DNA of 64,000 nt. Source: Darksidea phi. Lineage: Eukaryota > Ascomycota > Dothideomycetes > Pleosporales > Lentitheciaceae. Shown here in pieces: positions 44,333 to 56,522 of the stretch (position 1 is the stretch's first letter; each line of letters begins with the position of its first letter). The DNA lies in contig JASJFT010000099.1 in NCBI GenBank assembly GCA_030770425.1, forward strand, positions 1-64,000, read 5' to 3'. The translations under genes and the position numbers were made by a program. Below the pieces are notes generated by a model. It had not been told where the DNA came from. It ran no database searches and saw only the letters and a list, made by a program, of their open reading frames with translations.

Positions 44333-46167
44333 AATGGGCGAAGAAAGGGCAGTTCCCTGTAGGAAGCAACAAGGCAGTAAAGTGACAACTTCGACGACGC
44401 GCAATGCAATGAGTTCAAACTGGAGGCTCAGAGAATGAGGGAAGGGAGACGTATGTCTTTCAGTTAAAGAGGCTCGGCGAAACGCAGCTATGAGACTTTC
44501 CCCCTGTCAGCCTACAAGGCTGTACTTGTACGTATTGGGCCATTCATTAGAGCCCAAAATGAGCCGCCCTCATTGACAGCAGGGATAGGATAGGAAGCCA
44601 CTGGTTCTCACAGCCGGAAACGGGAAATGAGTGGGACATGCATCGGTTCCTTTACCTGGGGTGCTCCTAAGGCCGAGCTTCCAGGACCAAATGACTATGG
44701 ACGACATCCCGAATGGGGATCCGCGGATTTACGCAGGTGTAGCATGGTTGTCGCTCCTTCCACTAAGGCTAGCCGGCCGATTTTGATGATGCATCTGGGA
44801 ACCCTGTCGTTTGTATATCAATGATCGCCTGTGATATGAGTAAATCTACATACCAATACGATGTAGATACGGAATGAGACTCTAGCCTATGGGTGGCCTT
44901 AGTTCCACCCTAGTGCATTAGCAAGTCCATTATAGGGTCTGCGCACCGGTGAGTTTGCTATTTCCGGAACCTACGCTTCAGCTTTGTTGGCATATTGAAG
45001 GGCAGGTAGACGGAATGAAAGTGCATGGATCTCATTGACGGCGGCTGCTGACCCTCTCTTTCCGGATTTCCGTAGTGTGGATGGCTCGCCGCAGGTGGTT
45101 GGGGGCCATTGATCGTCAGCTGGGTGTGAACGGGACCTGCCGCTCGTACGGCGGCTCGGTACATTTACGAAAGCTCTTGACTTACGGTCTACGCGGCAAC
45201 CCCTTACGATGACCACTCAAATTGGTGGTCGCCGGAGCCTCAATATTTTAATTATTTTCTGCCCAGCCCTTTTCGAAAGAGTAGCAGCCATCGCGGCGTC
45301 AAACTCGCGGAATAACTCAAAACGGTGACATAGAGGGATATATCGTCCCGAATACCTTATCTGCCTAGCGCTTTTGTGTATCAATTGTATATATTTCGGC
45401 TTGCTGTTGTTAGCATATGCTTACCTCGAGGGCGGCGCCGTTCCGTACTCCTGTTACCAAGCCATCTAAATGCATGGTCTCCCGTTTCCGGTAATAAAAA
45501 GCAGCCCTGGACCCAAAGGGTCCAGATGAGTGGTTGAATTACTCGCCGATCCGTCCTGTCAGCGCGCCACGTCTCGCATACCCCAAAGTGCGGCACGCCA
45601 AGCTCCCCGCATCCGGAAGTCGCCGATATTATGCACAAGCAGCCCTGGGGCCAATGCCGGGGTTCGGAGAAGTGCCCGCGGACCAAACACCATCAAGTTT
45701 TGACGGCTCTAAGTTCAAGCTGTGCAGCCTCTCTGCAGGTCTGATCGTATGTGGCACGTTGCGCGATTATCAATCAATGTTTGACCCGTCATCCTCTCGT
45801 ATACGGTTCTGCCTTTCGCTAATTTTTGCCGAAAGCTGGGGTTGGCTTCGTACACAAGAGATGCATTCGACTGCCGGTGAAGTTTGGTCGGCGAGGATGG
45901 CTGACGAGGCACCATCCATCCCGCGGAGGTGACTCCTGTGAGGCTCTGCCGCACGGACCAGTACTGTCAGGGTCATAGGATGGGATCACAATTCTCAAGC
46001 CTTGTAGGACTCCAACATTTATGGCTATTTACTCTTGCTTGCTTGTGAAGGTTGGGCTGTGATCTCCGAGTCCATATACTAGAAACACGGAAACTGGGAA
46101 GGTGAGCGAACGACGTGACTCTGAGGAAAGAACCCTTGATTGAGTTCGATAGATTCGTCTCGTCCAT
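44333..46167. other. Divergent intergenic region with one repeat copy
   Basis: Contains dispersed repeat copy 2 (45281-45360). Other than that, only motif-free open frames were seen, including a 132-codon one at 45534-45932. A perfect short hairpin (GGACCC/GGGTCC) occurs at about 45509-45523. The outer parts should contain the promoters of the FAS1 gene (-) and the 7-TM gene (+). Confidence 0.5.
45281..45360. repeat. Dispersed repeat with internal palindrome, copy 2
   Basis: GTAGCAGCCATCGCGGCGTC, AAACTCGCGGAATAAC and CCCGAATACCTT align with copies at 39389 and 58797. This copy is shorter and has lost most of the palindrome's left half (GGATATATCG). It seems an older, decayed copy. Confidence 0.55.
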
Positions 46168-47856
46168 ATGTCTCCAACATCGACATCCACCGTTCCGTTT
46201 TGGCCAGTCCAGCAGGGCCTTGCGACAGCTACTTTGCATGCGCGAAGCGACCCGCTCAACAAAACTCAAGGGGACTATGAGCCTGCATGGGTATCAGGTC
46301 CAGGCAGCCGGGGAACACTGAGTCTCGTCTTCTCTTGTGTCATCACCTTGTTCCTCTGCGTCTGGACTACAGTCCAAGTGAACATTGAGCCACCGGAGAA
46401 CGAGTTCAACCCAACCTTGGCACGTTTCATTCCGATCAGGGCATTGAAGAAGAACCGAATTCTGCTCAAATTTCTAGCGAAGAGGTCGATCCGTAAGCTG
46501 GGCTGGAGCTTCGTCGCCTTGATTGTGCCCGAAGGAGTCATGGCCATCGCGGCCTACGAGAGGAAGGTCGCCAGTTTGCTCCGTGAGCAGGCCAACCGAG
46601 TTATCCCCAAAGGACCGGAACAGTGGGATATGTTCCTCGCCTACTACGCCATCATGGGAGGCTTCGTAATTCGAAAGGAGGACTATGACTCTGTGAGCGC
46701 CCAGCTCAGAACTCCGGTCGAGGGCGAGGAAAAGCTCGAAGCGAGGCGAGACCAGAACCTGGTCGTAGAGGCAAAGTCATCAGAAGCACCTACAGTACTC
46801 TCGGGAACCGCTTCCAAGCAAGGCGCTGACACCATTGATACGGTATACAGCGACGAAGAAAAGGCAGTCGGCAACGGAGGCGAAAACAGCGATGATGATC
46901 TGCAAGACATCAACCGCCTTCTGACGCTGACTCCTTACGGAGTCCTTCAGCTAGTCAAATGGCAATGGGGAACGTCCGGGCAAAATCATGACAAGAAATT
47001 GATTACCGTGACATCCGTGGAGGTTCAGGATAAAAGCAATGCGGATTCACTGACCAAATTAATCGTGGCCTGGCAGGCATTGTGGATGATCGTCCAGGCC
47101 ATCGGGCGGAGAGCCCAATATCCGGATATACCCGTCACGCTGCTCGAGCTCCACACCTGCCTTCATTCATTCTGCGCATTCGCCATGTACCTTACGTGGT
47201 GGAACAAACCAGTTGATGTCAATCTGCCGACAACAGTCTACCTCACTCCAGAGCAGATACTCTTCCTCAGAAAAGGCGAATCCGAAGGACCTGATCCTAC
47301 TAACCCTTGGGGAAACGACACTCTTTCGTCTCGTAAGACTCAGGATCGCCATATGTCCCGTGTCTTTCTGACCTCCCGATCGGGTATCGGGAAGCTCATG
47401 TACCAGCGGCTTGTCGGGCATAGAGATATCCGAACCGAGTTCTTTTCCGCCATGAGCGAGGCATATATTCGTCTATGGCGGGGTAAACGGACCTTCTGGA
47501 AGGAGTCACTGTCCATCTCCTTCGTTGGCCTAGTGTTCGGAGGCGTCCATCTTGCCGCCTGGAATAGCAGCTTTCCCAGCTATGCCGAAAGAGTCCTCTG
47601 GCAGATCTCTTCGACAATCACAGCAACCACTTGGTCCGGGTTCGTTTTGTCGCTCTGGCTAAGCGTCTTCGTCGAGAAGAAGAAGGGAAGCAAAATAGTT
47701 AGCAAAATTTGCGGCATTTTCCTTGGCCTCGGCCTCTTCCCTGTCTTGATAGTCCGGGTGTATTTGTTAGTGGAGTCCTTTGCATCCATTCGCAGGCTTC
47801 CGACAGGGTCCTACAAACTAAACACCTGGTCGAATATATGGCCGCATGCTGGATAG
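46168..47856 (+). CDS. Uncharacterised seven-helix fungal membrane protein
   Basis: Single-exon 562-aa protein. Hydrophobic helices: LSLVFSCVITLFLCVWTTVQV, LGWSFVALIVPEGVMAIAA, LIVAWQALWMIVQAIG, LHTCLHSFCAFAMYLTWW, SISFVGLVFGGVHLAAW, ISSTITATTWSGFVLSLWLSV and IFLGLGLFPVLIVRVYLLV, with an acidic loop of about 90 residues between the second and third. The segments AYYAIMGGFVIR, INRLLTLTPYGVLQL and TLLELHTCLHSFCAFAMYLTWWNKPVDV occur in a very large ascomycete/basidiomycete family with no assigned function. A single-helix N-terminal extracellular part of about 50 residues lacks a cleavable signal. Complete frame; ATG at 46168 precedes the family-like start. No inferred transport role is justified. 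Confidence 0.82.
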   Translation: MSPTSTSTVPFWPVQQGLATATLHARSDPLNKTQGDYEPAWVSGPGSRGTLSLVFSCVITLFLCVWTTVQVNIEPPENEFNPTLARFIPIRALKKNRILLKFLAKRSIRKLGWSFVALIVPEGVMAIAAYERKVASLLREQANRVIPKGPEQWDMFLAYYAIMGGFVIRKEDYDSVSAQLRTPVEGEEKLEARRDQNLVVEAKSSEAPTVLSGTASKQGADTIDTVYSDEEKAVGNGGENSDDDLQDINRLLTLTPYGVLQLVKWQWGTSGQNHDKKLITVTSVEVQDKSNADSLTKLIVAWQALWMIVQAIGRRAQYPDIPVTLLELHTCLHSFCAFAMYLTWWNKPVDVNLPTTVYLTPEQILFLRKGESEGPDPTNPWGNDTLSSRKTQDRHMSRVFLTSRSGIGKLMYQRLVGHRDIRTEFFSAMSEAYIRLWRGKRTFWKESLSISFVGLVFGGVHLAAWNSSFPSYAERVLWQISSTITATTWSGFVLSLWLSVFVEKKKGSKIVSKICGIFLGLGLFPVLIVRVYLLVESFASIRRLPTGSYKLNTWSNIWPHAG

Positions 47857-49872
47857 GAGGAACGGGGACGGGATGTGTTAGGCGGAGTTACTGTGGCTGT
47901 AATTCTTTATCTCTTTTATCTTCTCGTTCATTTGTATGATCCCGTTTGCTTACTGGGCGGTCCTTGTAACCCGATTTTTCGGCGATGTTTGATACCATTA
48001 ATAATCTACCCTCCTTGAGTTGAGACAAGCGGCTTGTCTCGAGATGCATGGTGTACTCTATGATTGATCACAAAGCGTCGGACCGCGCGGTTGTACCGGC
48101 CGGGAACCGCGATAACCATACCGAAAGTGGAGATTAGACAACCAAGCCGATATACAGAAGCCTACTACCAGGGAATCACGCTCTCAAGCCTACTGAGCGC
48201 TGTCTTCTGTACTTGGGGTGGTTCAAAGTAATAACTGATGGATCGACCACCTGACACGAGTTTGTCTCTCTCCCCGCAAGTATATTGCCGAATGACTTCA
48301 ATGATATCCCTCGCGGATATAGTGAGATCGATTTAACAGAAGGAATTCGATCGCCTCTACCGGATAGGAGCTATCTTATCTAGTACGTTCTTAATTTGAG
48401 TGGACTGATTATAATTGGTAGAATAGAACTGAAGGAAAGGGCTTAAATAGTTAAGAAAGACTAAAGATTATCTAGTTTAAGAGGTAGTTTGAGGTGAGTA
48501 GATAGGATAAGAAACTCTTATATATAGAAGTTATACTTCGATAGATGAGAAAGAGTTCTTATCAAGCTTAGTAGCGAGCCAAAGTTCTCCACGGATTATA
48601 GGTAGGCTGGCTCTTGAGCCGCACCCGTATATACATACATATATACGCAAAAAGAATACTCTTACTACAGAAAATGTTGACACGATCGCTCGACCGTCTG
48701 ACGCTGCCCAAGGGTCGAGAGAGAACCGTGGCTATCAAAGATGGGAACAATGAGCGAACAAGTTCCACAAGTTACTCTTTCCTGCTGTTTTAGCCAACTT
48801 TGCGTCACCAGCTTCATATTAGCGAACCCCAACAGACCCAGCGGTCGAATACATCTACGTCGCCCGCTCGACCTACTCCCGCGTTCGCAGATATTAGGAA
48901 ATACCATGTCGTAACGGTAGTATGAGCCTCATCCTTGCAGTGTATGTAGCAATCCGGCAAGGCCTGGTCATTAGGGGAGTTTCTTTCTGCACCAGGTTCG
49001 ATTCACTTTAGGCAATTTGGAACCGGATGGTTTGGAAAGGGCGCCTCACAGGAATCTTGTATTCGAGGGTTGTGCAGGAGTTCGAATATTGATCGGTGGA
49101 TGTTGCATGCATTTTCAGATAGAACTGTCTAAGGGCCATGATTCCAAGAAAATACAGAGATTTGAGGTTTATGGAAGAATGGATGCTATCGTCGCTCTTG
49201 AGGCTTGTCATTGAGGACCCGCACGGCTCTGGGCTTCTCGATCCGAAGCAGGAATAATATCGGGATATTACACAGTGGAAAGTCTGTGTAAGTAGAAGTC
49301 ACTCTCCCGCACATGACTTCCCCAGCCCTCGGCCACCGCCCGGAGACCAAGATCAAAAGTACCTTAGCCGGGGAAGGAGCAGCGAGGACAGGAAGAGTAT
49401 GTATTAAGGACGGTTTGTAGGGGTCGGCGATGGGTGAGCGGAATATCCGCAAGTGGAGAAGATACGAAGGGGCAATGGGCGGGTGAGAAAAGGCATGCTC
49501 CATTGGCGCGTCATTCTGGTGGTGACGAATATCCGCCTATTGAAGCTGGTTTGAGTCGTTAAAACCTCGCGAAATTACTACCACCAGAGCCAATAACGCA
49601 AAATACTTCGTCTTAAAGCGACGAAAAGCAATAATAGCATTTATCATCACTAAGCTTAGTGCCTTCTCTTTAAGCGACGGATAAGGCTATTTTCGAGGAT
49701 TCGCCTTAAATTCTAGGCTTAGTATTTTCCGGCAGGACATGATTGCAGCTTTCTGAGGTGTTCCTTGGAAAAGGCGAGACAACCGTTATACTTCTGGAAT
49801 CGGATACATATCCATTTTATTCTACAACGCTGCATATGGCATTATATCATCAAGCCCACCCCTCTCCTCATC
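47857..49872. other. Intergenic region rich in degraded repeat DNA
   Basis: The part 48300-48560 is A/T-rich with TpA-dense sequence, as expected of RIP-mutated retroelement DNA, and leads into the dispersed repeat at 48547-48690. No transposon protein can be read. No gene was recognised up to 49872. Confidence 0.5.
48547..48690. repeat. LTR-like dispersed repeat, copy 1
   Basis: Matches 58631-58760: AAGAGTTCTTATCAAGCTTA then GTAGCGAGCCAAAGTTCTCC, a CGGAT motif, GGCTCTTGAGC, an A-rich run, then CTGCAG-like and a GACA end. Many differences are G-to-A or C-to-T, as expected from RIP. Possibly a solo LTR of a Copia/Gypsy element; no internal domain adjoins. Confidence 0.6.
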
Positions 49873-50904
49873 TCAATATCGACTACTACCCGGCCTTGGC
49901 GGTAGTGGCGGCAGCACATCATTCAACCCCCCAGGGCCCGGCATATTCCCAATCCTCTGCTGATCATACCAGTCAAACGGCTTATCAACAGCAAGATCCA
50001 TGGCTGCCGCCACCGGCGCGACAAGCGCGACATCAGCGGCCACATTCGCCGCACTATCATGCCAACCCCCCATATCAGCCGACCCCGCCTGCTCAGCATT
50101 CATCCTCTCTTCCGCGCCATCGATCCCCAAAATCTCATGCAATGTATCCACAGGCCACTCCATAATCTCGTTTGCCTGCTCCAACCCAGGTACCTCAGTC
50201 CCCTCCGTATGCACCTCCAGGACATCCGACGCGCCGGCCAGCAAATGCTCGTGGCCCGGGAACGTTTCAACCAGGTTGCTCAAGCCGAAGAAGACTTCGT
50301 CGTGGCCCCAGAGAAGGAAGGTGAGAGGTAGTTTTTGCAGCGTACCGACCACGACGCCGTTGGCAAGGTCCCGTTTGCGGATGTGGTAGCCTCGCGCTTC
50401 GAGATCGGCGATGACTTCGTTTCGTCGTTTGCGCGCTTTGTAGAGACCGTAGCCGGAGGCGCCGAGGGGGCCCACCATGTAAGGGAAGACGGTGCTCATG
50501 GCGCCAGAAGTGGCGACCCCGAGTGTGTTGCGGGTTGTGCGTCGCACCACTTGGCGGTAGAGTTTGTTAAACTCTTTTTGTTGGGAGGGGGTGTGGAGTT
50601 GTGCGGGGTGCGGTTGGGGAGATGTTGGGGTTGTGGGACGGGAGGGGGTCGGAGAGGTGGGACGGGAGGTTGCTGGAGATGTGGAATGGTAGGGTTTGTC
50701 GTTTGGATGGAGGGTTTGTCGGCTTTGGTATGGAGGGTTGGCGGCGGCGGTTTGGTAGGCATGGAGGTTTGATTGAGAGTAGCTTGGCGGTGGTGTTTGG
50801 TACCGAGTATTCGTTTGGGGGCTCGCTGGCCAGCGACTCGGACTTGGAGAAGTAGATCTCATGGTTGTTGTAGATTCTGGTGTAGATTCAGTTGGATAGT
50901 GCAT
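49873..50904 (-). CDS. Uncharacterised Pro-rich protein
   Basis: Single-exon 343-aa protein. The first 105 residues are Ser/Thr/Pro/Gln-rich and disordered, with TPTPSRP-type repeats, followed by a conserved-looking globular part (KEFNKLYRQVVRRTTRNTLGV...YKARKRRNEVIADLEARGYHIRKRDLANGV) that has a hydrophobic stretch near TLGVATSGAMSTVFPYMVG. The C-terminal part is acidic and ends in a short Pro-rich tail. No family was recognised. The start is uncertain because the N-terminal extension is disordered, although the frame is open from 50904. It is not a shadow: the middle part has regular helical periodicity and no stop codons over 1 kb. Confidence 0.68.
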   Translation of the reverse strand: MHYPTESTPESTTTMRSTSPSPSRWPASPQTNTRYQTPPPSYSQSNLHAYQTAAANPPYQSRQTLHPNDKPYHSTSPATSRPTSPTPSRPTTPTSPQPHPAQLHTPSQQKEFNKLYRQVVRRTTRNTLGVATSGAMSTVFPYMVGPLGASGYGLYKARKRRNEVIADLEARGYHIRKRDLANGVVVGTLQKLPLTFLLWGHDEVFFGLSNLVETFPGHEHLLAGASDVLEVHTEGTEVPGLEQANEIMEWPVDTLHEILGIDGAEERMNAEQAGSADMGGWHDSAANVAADVALVAPVAAAMDLAVDKPFDWYDQQRIGNMPGPGGLNDVLPPLPPRPGSSRY

Positions 50905-52867
50905 GTATCGTGGAGTATGAACTTAGGCCTCCACAAGGCTACATATATATGTGGAAGGCACAGAGCACGATAACTCCTACTTGAGCCTCATCACCCAGCC
51001 CCATCGTTACATGTTACACAAAACATAGCCTCCAGTCCTCAGCATTACCACAGACAACAAGCGCAGGGCGGCAGGCAACCGGGGATCTAATCAATATCTC
51101 ATCCGAATTTGCCAGGGATTATCAACGGACGAACCACTTTCCGGCCGTAAGACGGATACACATCGCTTGCATTAGATTGCTTGATGCTTAATTTAGCGAG
51201 GTCTGCTGTGGACCCGCTGCAGGCATGCACATCCTATATGCGCCGAGATGATCTGCTCCCTGTTGATTCGTCAGTTCCTTGGAGCTGATGGCCCCCACCC
51301 CCAAGTTGTTTTCTGTACTACCACACCACACGGCTGCACAGCCACCCTATATTCCTCTGGATTTCTAATTTAATTTCCAGCCTTGCGCCAGTCACGCCTC
51401 GGTTGGAGGTCAACTGGTGGCTATATCCTGGGGCGGGGGGCGGGGCCAACGCAAGACTTCCAGACCCGGCGTGATTGTGCGATTTTCAAGGATGTCTCTT
51501 AAGTACGCGGGTTGGTCAGCATGCTCCACTGAGCCACGTGGAATGTGGAATGCATGTGGTTCGCCAGAGCGGTGCATCGGAGCGGTGCATCAGATCGCGT
51601 CAGTTGACTATCTCCGTTGCTCTCGGCCGTAGCCACCCGCGTAGGGCTCCGACGCATACATCATCCTTGTGATGTCGCTGAGCCCCAGGTAGTTAGCGTC
51701 GATGTAGTTGACCAGAACCGATGGGATTTTGCATATCCTCGAGGCGCTGCGGTTGCTTTGTGGGGCTTATGCGGCCGGTCTTGTGCGATTTGAGACCGCT
51801 TTCCGACTCGGGCCGTAGCGAGAGGGAGACTTGGTCATCAGCGAGGCTGCGGTGCCCTCATTTCAGCGGACGTGATGTAGTCAGATTATGCTTCGGGATA
51901 AATCAATAGCACTAAACTCATATCTAAAGCCTTTTAAGACGACAGGCCGTGCTCCCTCTTACAGTGCCTACAGCCAACCTTCACTAAAGCGTCGAGCTAT
52001 GGACGTCGATGACGACTAGCTAGAGAACTATTTCTAGACTTATACCTTGCGCCTAGCTATCTTCTACTTTTTTAAGGGATTCCGTATAGACTTCCCCGCA
52101 TTCCGCCCCCGCTCCAGCTATCCCGTACGCTTCTATTTCTTCTCAACTCGCTTCAAGTTTATTCCTGTAGATAGCCGCTCAGGCTTCTACTTGAGCTTCT
52201 TTGCTTTGGCTTGGCGCTTTAATCACGATTAAAATCCCTAGTATTCAACCTTTCCTTCGATATGGAAGGTTCCCGCAGCGGCATAGGCTTCTTGCGCGCT
52301 GCCATCGCCATCGCCACCTTTACTGCGTCTTAATTGGACGCTGAGTGGGCGTGCGTCTTGGGATTTAAGGGAGTATTGTATTACCGGAAAAGTCACCTCC
52401 AGGTGGTCGGATATTCTATTGGCCAGCTCGGTATTCTCAGCGGTATGTAGCCTCTGCCCTTTTTATACCGTGGGCGGTAGTGTGGGTGTGTTAACTTATC
52501 GCTACCGCCGTTGGAGTCTCCCAATACTCTGCGGTTCGGCAGCACATGTCATTACCTCGTTGGTATGTCACGATCGATAGTACTATGTACAGCTCTACAT
52601 CTCTATTATCGTGTATTAGGTTTAGGTATAGTACCTCTACTATGTACAAACTCCTACTATAAATCTAAAATAAACAGTTCCAGCAGAGCATATTGATAAG
52701 AATTATACGATGGAAATTAAATCACTAGTATATACTAGTATAGGAGATAAAAAAGAAGTCTAAACCTCCCAAAATACTAATTTCACGCTCGATTAACTTG
52801 CTTCGCGTTAGTTCGAACTCCCAAGCATTCCATTAGCCCCAAAGCCCAACCCACTCCTTGCAGTTCA
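50905..52867. other. Intergenic stretch with repeat debris
   Basis: No gene recognised. LTR-like repeat copy 2 is at 52606-52662. The part 51960-52330 has dense alternating stops and looks like decayed repeat sequence. A G-rich run (GGGGCGGGGGGCGGGG) occurs at about 51430-51445. Confidence 0.5.
52606..52662. repeat. Dispersed LTR-like repeat, copy 2
   Basis: Counterpart of 28695-28752 (see there), with more A/T substitutions, consistent with repeat-induced mutation. Its flanks do not extend the similarity convincingly. Confidence 0.55.
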
Positions 52868-53780
52868 TTACACATACTGGAGGTACCATCCCGCCCTCTG
52901 TACGTAACTATTAATACTCCCGAGCTTCGACACCTGATCCGCTGTAACCGAGCCCTCGGTTGCGGCACTGAGGGCGAAGTGAACAACAAGCTCGCCGCCT
53001 GCGCAATCAAACTCGTTGCCATTGTCAAGGTTCGCCGCCCCAATCGTCCTTCCCCAGTTTCCTAGGTCAAGCACGCCGATGTGGGATTTTCCAGCGATGA
53101 GATCCTTGGTGTTTCCGTAGCTGACCTCGGCGCCTACCGCTTCCTCAAAGGTTTTACCACCCAAATCGAGTGAGCTGATGTTAATGGCTCCGTCGCCATA
53201 CGTGCCGTAGAAGATTCCTTGCGCAGGTTTATACCTATGCGATGTTAGCTAGGATAGGGACGTTGAATTGTAAAGGTACGCACCAGGAAACGCGGCACTT
53301 GGTGACCGTGTCAGGAATGTTGGAGAATATGGCGATGCTGTCGCGTCTTGCTCCGAGAAGCCCGTCGTCTTTCTGAACATGGAATTGGCTCGTTGCGTTG
53401 AAGGTAGTATATGTCTCGTTGTTGGTCTTCACGATGAAGAATCTCGGGGTCCAGTTACAGTTTGAATCGTCTTCTTTACAGTACTTTATCCAATCAGTGT
53501 CCGGTGACGCGGAAGGTGTTGAGGAAGGTGTCGATTCAGGGCTGCAAGCAGTTGGTGTAGGATTTCCGGTTGGTGGTTGGGACTCGGTATCAGGACAGTA
53601 GCTCTTGACCCCTTCTGCTGGTCCATTGCAAGGGTTCACTGTGCAGCAACCTTCCCAGCCGTCCCAACAAACGTGCCACACTTGAGGTGCCGTACACTCC
53701 TGGTATCGGCGCTCTAGAGGGGAAGCTGCTGCGAGGCTGAGAATGGAACTAGCAGCCAGAAATGTGGATGAAAGACGCAT
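52868..53780 (-). CDS. Secreted Cys-containing protein of unknown function
   Basis: Exons 53780-53284 and 53234-52868 flank a 49-nt intron (GTGCGT...GCATAG with CTAAC), total 287 aa. The signal peptide MRLSSTFLAASSILSLAAA precedes a Cys-rich module: ECTAPQVWHVCWDGWEGCC then NPCNGPAEGVKSYCPD. This W..C....G.CC..PC pattern recurs in many secreted or cell-wall-anchored fungal proteins of unknown function. A Ser/Thr/Pro linker follows, then a domain of about 170 residues (TPRFFIVKTNNETYTTFNATSQFHV...GIFYGTYGDGAINISSLDLGG...) ending QRAGWYLQYV. Length and secretion are compatible with an effector-like or wall protein, but no effector family match can be claimed. The ATG at 53780 was chosen because it directly precedes the signal peptide. 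Confidence 0.83.
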
Positions 53781-56157
53781 TTTCAACGCAGTGTTAAGAA
53801 GATGGGAAGATTAAGACTGAATGTATTCAAGTAGTGGTTACGGAGCGGTCTTCGGAATTTCGAGGACCTTGAAAGCGAAAGTGGTCTGCGTTGTATTTTA
53901 TGTGTGAGACGATGATAGTGGAATGATAGAAACTATGAAAAACAGCTTGGTCTTATACTACTTTGAATTGATTCATTCTGTTGCATACGCGCGCGGACTT
54001 CACGATGCTGCACGAGACAACAGTGTGGCGCGGTTGGGTGCAAGAGCTGCCAAGGTCAGCAATCAGCCCTGCGGCAAGACTTTAGTTCGCCTATCCACCA
54101 ATCAGTGTCGACTATTTTATATCTATAAATTGCGCCCATCGTTAGTCACTTACCGCAGTACATGGGGGCCACATGGCGCTATGGCTGAGTTGCATGGAGC
54201 CTCTTAATTTTTACGCTAATAGCTGGATTAGGCTAAAACCACACAATAGTAAAACGGATACTGCCTGACAAACCGCACCTGTTTCAGAGAGGCAGACACG
54301 CACCCGTGAATTTCTTCGATGGGGGCAGATGTTGCACGGACGGGTTAGATGTTGCGCCATACAGTGGTCGGATTAACTCATCAAGACGCAGAATTCAAGT
54401 GAATACCACAAACAACGCCTATTTCAAAAGGCACTTACCCACCCTTCCCCCCACCCAAACACCACCAAGTTCATCAGCAGGGCAGATATTGCACTGTACA
54501 GTCCAATTTATTGAAGTGAAATAAGGCCTACTTCCAGAGCCTTATCCGAAGATCCGTGGCTAATGCGGCAAAAATAATGGTTTCGACTTTCCTATGGCAT
54601 GACGGTTGAGGATGTGCTGGAGGCGCGCGGCCGGGCTATTATGGAGGTGGTTCCGTGCGCGTTGAACACTTCTTTCGGCTCTTCGCGGATTTGCTTTGCG
54701 GGTGCCCAGTCTGGGCCTTGGCGTTTCGTATGCCTTCTCGGTCGTCTCTACGACAGGTGCAACTGTGCGACACGCCATAATTATACCCCATAAACAGGGC
54801 TCTTCATAGGCTTATTTGACTGAGCAAATCACGGAGCTAGCTCCGCATTTTCAGATTTAGCTTTCGCTGTCTATCCCGGCTTCGTGATCTGGAAGCTGCA
54901 GATGCCGCTGTAGAAAAATCTCAGTTACGATAGGATTTATGGGCCTAGGCGTAGTGTAAGTACTCCTACTGATGGATTCCGGGGCGTTCGCATTTGCGCT
55001 GGTGAAAGTGTCCTTCCAATGCCACCCTCCCCGGCAACCCGACCCTGAATGTGCTATATACGAAAGCGGTATACATTGGCCTACGGAACACCATCAGAGT
55101 AGTTTTCTCATGATTCCTGTGTGCTTACTCTCGGTCCGGTTGCTGTTTAAAGCCAGCTACGTCTTTACATAAACTCACTTCACGGCGTCTAAAGCTACGC
55201 GCGTGAATTCAACTTCAGATTCGCAGTATTTGCTCAACGCATATAGTAATTGTAAGACCATCAATAAAGTCACACTAGAGCTAGCATCGAACATAGAGTT
55301 CGCACGGTCGACGAACTAGTTAATTCATATAAAGCATCACATGGGGCTGAAACAGGAGCGAAGCGGACCGGACACATCTGGGGTGTCTATCTATAATTTC
55401 AAAGTACGCTAAGGGGGCCTGGTTGGGGTCAGTGTTAGGAAATCTCGAAATTGACGGCTAGGAGATTTCGCGAGGGTGATGGAATGGACTAATCACGGGC
55501 TGTAGCAAATGCTAATACCTGTAAAAGCGGTCTACACCCGTCCTTAGACAGATCTTGTGCCACGTTCTTGCCGCATTAGCGCCATGTCCTCCATCTCAAT
55601 TATTTTATCCCGTCACTATGGGGCGGAGGCGGCGTCGGCACTAGATTAAACCCTGCATGTTCTTTGGATGTAACAATAGGCTTGGCTCTGACCCACTTGG
55701 GGAATTATGCTTAACCCCAAGCTGCTAGTCGGGGTCTATCACGCTCAGCTAGGATGCAGGTTGGGGAGTAAAATCCGTGCGCTTTAACTCTTATTCAACA
55801 CGTATCCCTGCAAATTGCCCCAGTAATTCCAACGCCGCACTCGGATATAGATGTGGCGGTCACCCAACGCCGCTCGTAACCGCTGAGCTCAGGTTACGTG
55901 CCATCCACTCATTCGAAGAATGTTAATATATTTAATCTGTATTCTTTGTTGGGATGCACCTGCGCCGCATCGTCTCGGACAGCCATAGGTATTCGTTTCA
56001 GTGTTCCGTGGCAAAGCACTGTGCTTAGAGACCAGACTTATAATCTAACCGCCAACCATCTGAAACAATCTCGCTCCACGACCGCCATTCGAGGACCGCA
56101 TTCTCTACCTCTTTGCTTTACACAATCACAATTTCAGCTACAAGCAGTTTCGTTACC
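53781..56157. other. Intergenic stretch, 2.4 kb, nothing recognised
   Basis: Divergent promoters should lie at its two ends. Near 54325-54370 and 54480-54500 short similar phrases (GCAGATRTTGCAC) recur, a possible local duplication. No gene, RNA or transposon part was recognised. Confidence 0.45.
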
Positions 56158-56490
56158 ATGGCTGCCAATGAAGTCCACCATGAGGGCATTCCCGGAGTTG
56201 ATGCGCTGCAAGCCGAGAAGCGCTATGGCGAAGAGCGTGCGAAGCGACTTCGTGACGAGGGTAACCGCCAATTCGTTGACATTTCCCTCTCCGACAAATT
56301 CCAGTCCTTCCTGGATGACCCATGGGTTGACCCCTCGACGATCAAAGATGCACGTACAATGTTCCCTAACAATCGTTGCCAGGTGCTCATCCTTGGTGCC
56401 GGCTGGGGCGGGCTGTTGTATGCGGTTCGGATGATTGAAGCCGGCATTCGGCCCGAAGACATTCGGATCGTCGATGTTGCAGGGGGCTTC

Positions 56491-56522
<32 letters not shown>

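Noticed and set aside
48990..49010. GGTTCGATTC, resembling a tRNA T-loop
   Set aside because: No matching acceptor, D- or anticodon arms could be folded around it.
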